NCBI GenBank assembly: GCA_963669155.1
Contig: OZ022584.1
Location: 12,376,615-12,440,614 of the forward strand
DNA from: Arbacia lixula
Lineage: Eukaryota; Echinodermata; Echinoidea; Arbacioida; Arbaciidae
DNA: 64,000 bases
Reading direction: 5' to 3'
The notes under the pieces were generated by a model. It saw only the letters and a program-made list of their open reading frames with translations. It was not told the DNA's origin and ran no database searches. The position numbers and the translations under genes were made by a program. Positions within the stretch are counted from its first letter, which is position 1; every line of letters begins with the position of its first letter. Below are positions 61,725 to 64,000 of the stretch, piece by piece.

Positions 61725-62885
61725 AGCACGTAACCTCGTTGATCCTCGTTCACCATCAAGTATACAAGAAGTGTTAGAAAGATTTTCGTTATGTATTGCT
61801 GAGATAAACACGTGGATGACTTCAAATTTCCTCAAACTAAATGTTTCTAAAACTGAATTCACTATACTATGTCGGAAAAACCAATTCAATGAAAATCTAT
61901 CCAACGTAAAACTCAATGTATGTGATAATGAAATTGCACTATCCTCTAAAGTTAAGAATCTTGGCATATGTATTGACTCGTGCTTTACACTCTCATCTCA
62001 CGTCAGTAATACTGTACGTACCTGTACGTACCTGTTCCATCTTAAGAATCTGTGGCGCATTAGAAGATTTATCAATGAAAAAACTTGCCATCATGCAGTT
62101 AGGGCACTTGTACTTTCTCGACTTGACTATTGTAACAGTCTCTTTTCAGTTCTTTGTGTTAAAGATAAGAAAAAACTTCAGAGTGTTCAGAATCGTGCCG
62201 CACGTTTAGTGTTTTCAGTTGGTCGCAATATACATACGTCTCCTTTGATTAGGGAACTCCATTGGCTCCCTTTTTCTCAACGTGTCAAGTTCAAACTTTG
62301 TCTGTACATTTATAAATTGATTAACAGTACTGGTCCTTCATATCTTGTAAACACAATTGCTCATTACACACCTGCTCGTAATCTACGTTCCCTAAATGAT
62401 ACCACCAAACTTGTTATTCCGAGAACAAACCTCTCCATAGCAGAAAAACGTTTTAGTATAGCTGGATCTAGAGTTTGGAATACACTCCCCTCTTTCATCC
62501 GAACAACACCGACCATATCATCTTTCAAACGACAACTCAAGTCATATCTTTTTCCAAATATCTAGTTTTATATTTTCATTTATTTAATGTGTATTTGTTT
62601 TGATGATTTTTGCTATCACTATTTGGTTTGACTTGGCTAACCCATCTGGGGCCTGGTGGCCTCAAGTGCTATACTAGAGCTTCTGTGAATAATGTGCTGA
62701 CCGGGCTTGTCCCTTAAATTGTTGGTGAACGAAGCAGCAAGCAAGAGGCCACCAGGCCTCATCTGGCACAGTTGAGAACTCCAATGGTTGATGCAATTTA
62801 ATGTTTATATTTATATTTTATATCTGATTGTAAGCGCTGTGATACTTTTTGTGTATAGCGCAGATAAATAACCATTATTATTATT
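61725..62885 (+). mobile_element. L2/CR1-type LINE, 5'-truncated ORF2 end and 3' tail
   Basis: An open frame to 62565 encodes the end of reverse transcriptase and the region after it: INTWMTSNFLKLNVSKTEF, VKNLGICIDSCF, LVLSRLDYCNSLF, LQSVQNRAARLV, LHWLPFSQRVKFKLC and SRVWNTLPSFI...FKRQLKSYLF. The catalytic part of the RT and the endonuclease are absent. The tail (GTAAGCGCTGTGATAC, then an ATT microsatellite) is typical of the group. The frame is unbroken, which suggests a fairly recent insertion. It cannot move on its own. Confidence 0.92.
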
Positions 62886-62979
62886 AGTAGTAGTAACACC
62901 ACATGGAGGAATACCTTCTTGATAAACCAATACCGATCACGTCTGACCGTACGTTTGTACTATTCTGCATTTTTGAACT

Positions 62980-63201
62980 GCATTAACAAGGGATATTAGA
63001 CAAATCACACCAGAAACATGATAACTTATTAACCAATATGCCAAAATGAGTATTGATAGATCACTTATCTACTTTGCCTACTAGCTTCTTGCATTAACAA
63101 GGAATATTAGACAAATCACACCAGAAATATGATAACTAATTAACCAACATGCCAAATGAGTATTGATAGATCACTTATCTACTTTGCCTACTAGCTTCTT
63201 G
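62980..63201 (+). repeat. Tandem duplication of a 111-bp unit
   Basis: GCATTAACAAGG through CTACTAGCTTCTT occurs at 62980-63090 and 63091-63201 with only a few differences. Confidence 0.92.
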
Positions 63202-64000
63202 CATAATTAATAAATAATTGCCCACTTAATGACAACCTACCTACCTTTCTCACTTCATTTACTCAACTATAACTACGCAACTTACCAGTTCATGATATTT
63301 CTAACTAGGCATTTTGACCATATTGTTCATGCCATCTCACAATTTGACAGGGCTCAGGCGATCGCACCCGGCTGATGACATTAACCTAGACACTCGTTTC
63401 CGCTCCGGCACTCGATGTTCCTCCGGGCCTTGTTTACTGGAATTCTGGAGTATCGATTGGGCTCCAAACTTTTAAAAACAAAATAGAATATATTGGTTCA
63501 GCTATGTGTGCGGTATGGTGGGGGGGGGGGGGGGCGATGAGGAGGAGTTGAACCCCTGTTAGGATCCCTGGTCACTGGTAATGTAACCTCATACGTTCTT
63601 AGACGCACTCCCTCAGTGTGTTGGTACCTCGTAGGTGTTTGTAGCAACGGTTTAGGGGGTCACAAATAAGCACATCCTCCCCCTCCCCCCTCCCCCTTCC
63701 CCCTCCCCCTACTTTCCCCTACTATCATTCACATATTCATGTCGGCCTGGGATGTGTTTGAGTTAAATTACATGAAATTGATGCCCACGGTTTATACTTT
63801 AAAAATGTCGGATTAATTTTTAGAGGACCCCGCTGAAAAGTACACTTGAAATTTGGGCATCCGCTGCGGTATCTGTAGGCCTACAACGCCCGCAGGGCTA
63901 CCCCGCTGTGTCGGTCTGCTCGCATGACTATCCGCGGAAGATAAGCATGAGTTTGCTAAATATGATCACTATCTATATATTCGATGTTTTGAAAGAAATC
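63202..64000. other. Non-coding, nothing recognised
   Basis: Contains a poly-G run near 63520 and a CCCCCT-rich stretch near 63680. No exon, RNA gene or clear element was seen. Confidence 0.5.

Noticed and set aside
63530-63610. tRNA-like GGTTCAACTCC word on the minus strand
   Set aside because: No D arm, anticodon arm or acceptor stem at the right spacing.

Overview
The window is animal nuclear DNA: AT-rich, intron-dense, full of microsatellites and foldback (inverted-repeat) elements, with coding information only in short exons joined by GT...AG introns. The repeats (foldback MITEs, a Penelope-like element with a GIY-YIG domain, an L2/CR1-type LINE tail, PIF/Harbinger) and the protein matches suggest a marine invertebrate deuterostome. 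An echinoderm such as a sea urchin is my best guess, but this is inference.

Layout. (1) Positions 1140-6512, minus strand: part of a Polycomb-group RING finger (PCGF) gene. The RING finger, the linker and the start of the RAWUL domain are visible; the C-terminal exon lies beyond the left edge. A candidate first coding exon sits at 10064-10102. (2) Positions 6650-9940: a decayed PIF/Harbinger transposon and other repeats, inside the probable first PCGF intron. (3) Positions 10103-10326: a 224-bp gap between two divergent candidate first exons, a possible shared promoter. (4) Positions 11519-43870, plus strand: a complete DHX9 (RNA helicase A / maleless) gene in 29 coding exons. All splice phases join, giving a predicted 1368-residue protein: two dsRNA-binding domains, a DEIH helicase core, helicase-associated domains and a long Gly/Arg-rich tail. 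(5) Positions 43871 to about 46230: probable 3' UTR and flank. (6) About 46.2-61.7 kb: no gene seen; long CT, GT, GGT, GTA and GA repeat tracts with a few non-repetitive islands. (7) Positions 61725-62885: the 3' part of an L2/CR1-type LINE, then a 111-bp tandem duplication and unannotated sequence to the end.

The two host genes work separately: PCGF proteins are subunits of PRC1 complexes that modify histone H2A, and DHX9 unwinds RNA and resolves RNA structure. They lie head to head. The most notable feature is the density of long inverted repeats in the introns of DHX9 itself. These include three copies of one foldback element, each flanked by TTAA. One of them ends 19 bp before exon 15, so the branch point of that intron probably lies in or at the edge of the element. 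Another oddity is an array in intron 3 that repeats the end of exon 3 together with its splice donor.
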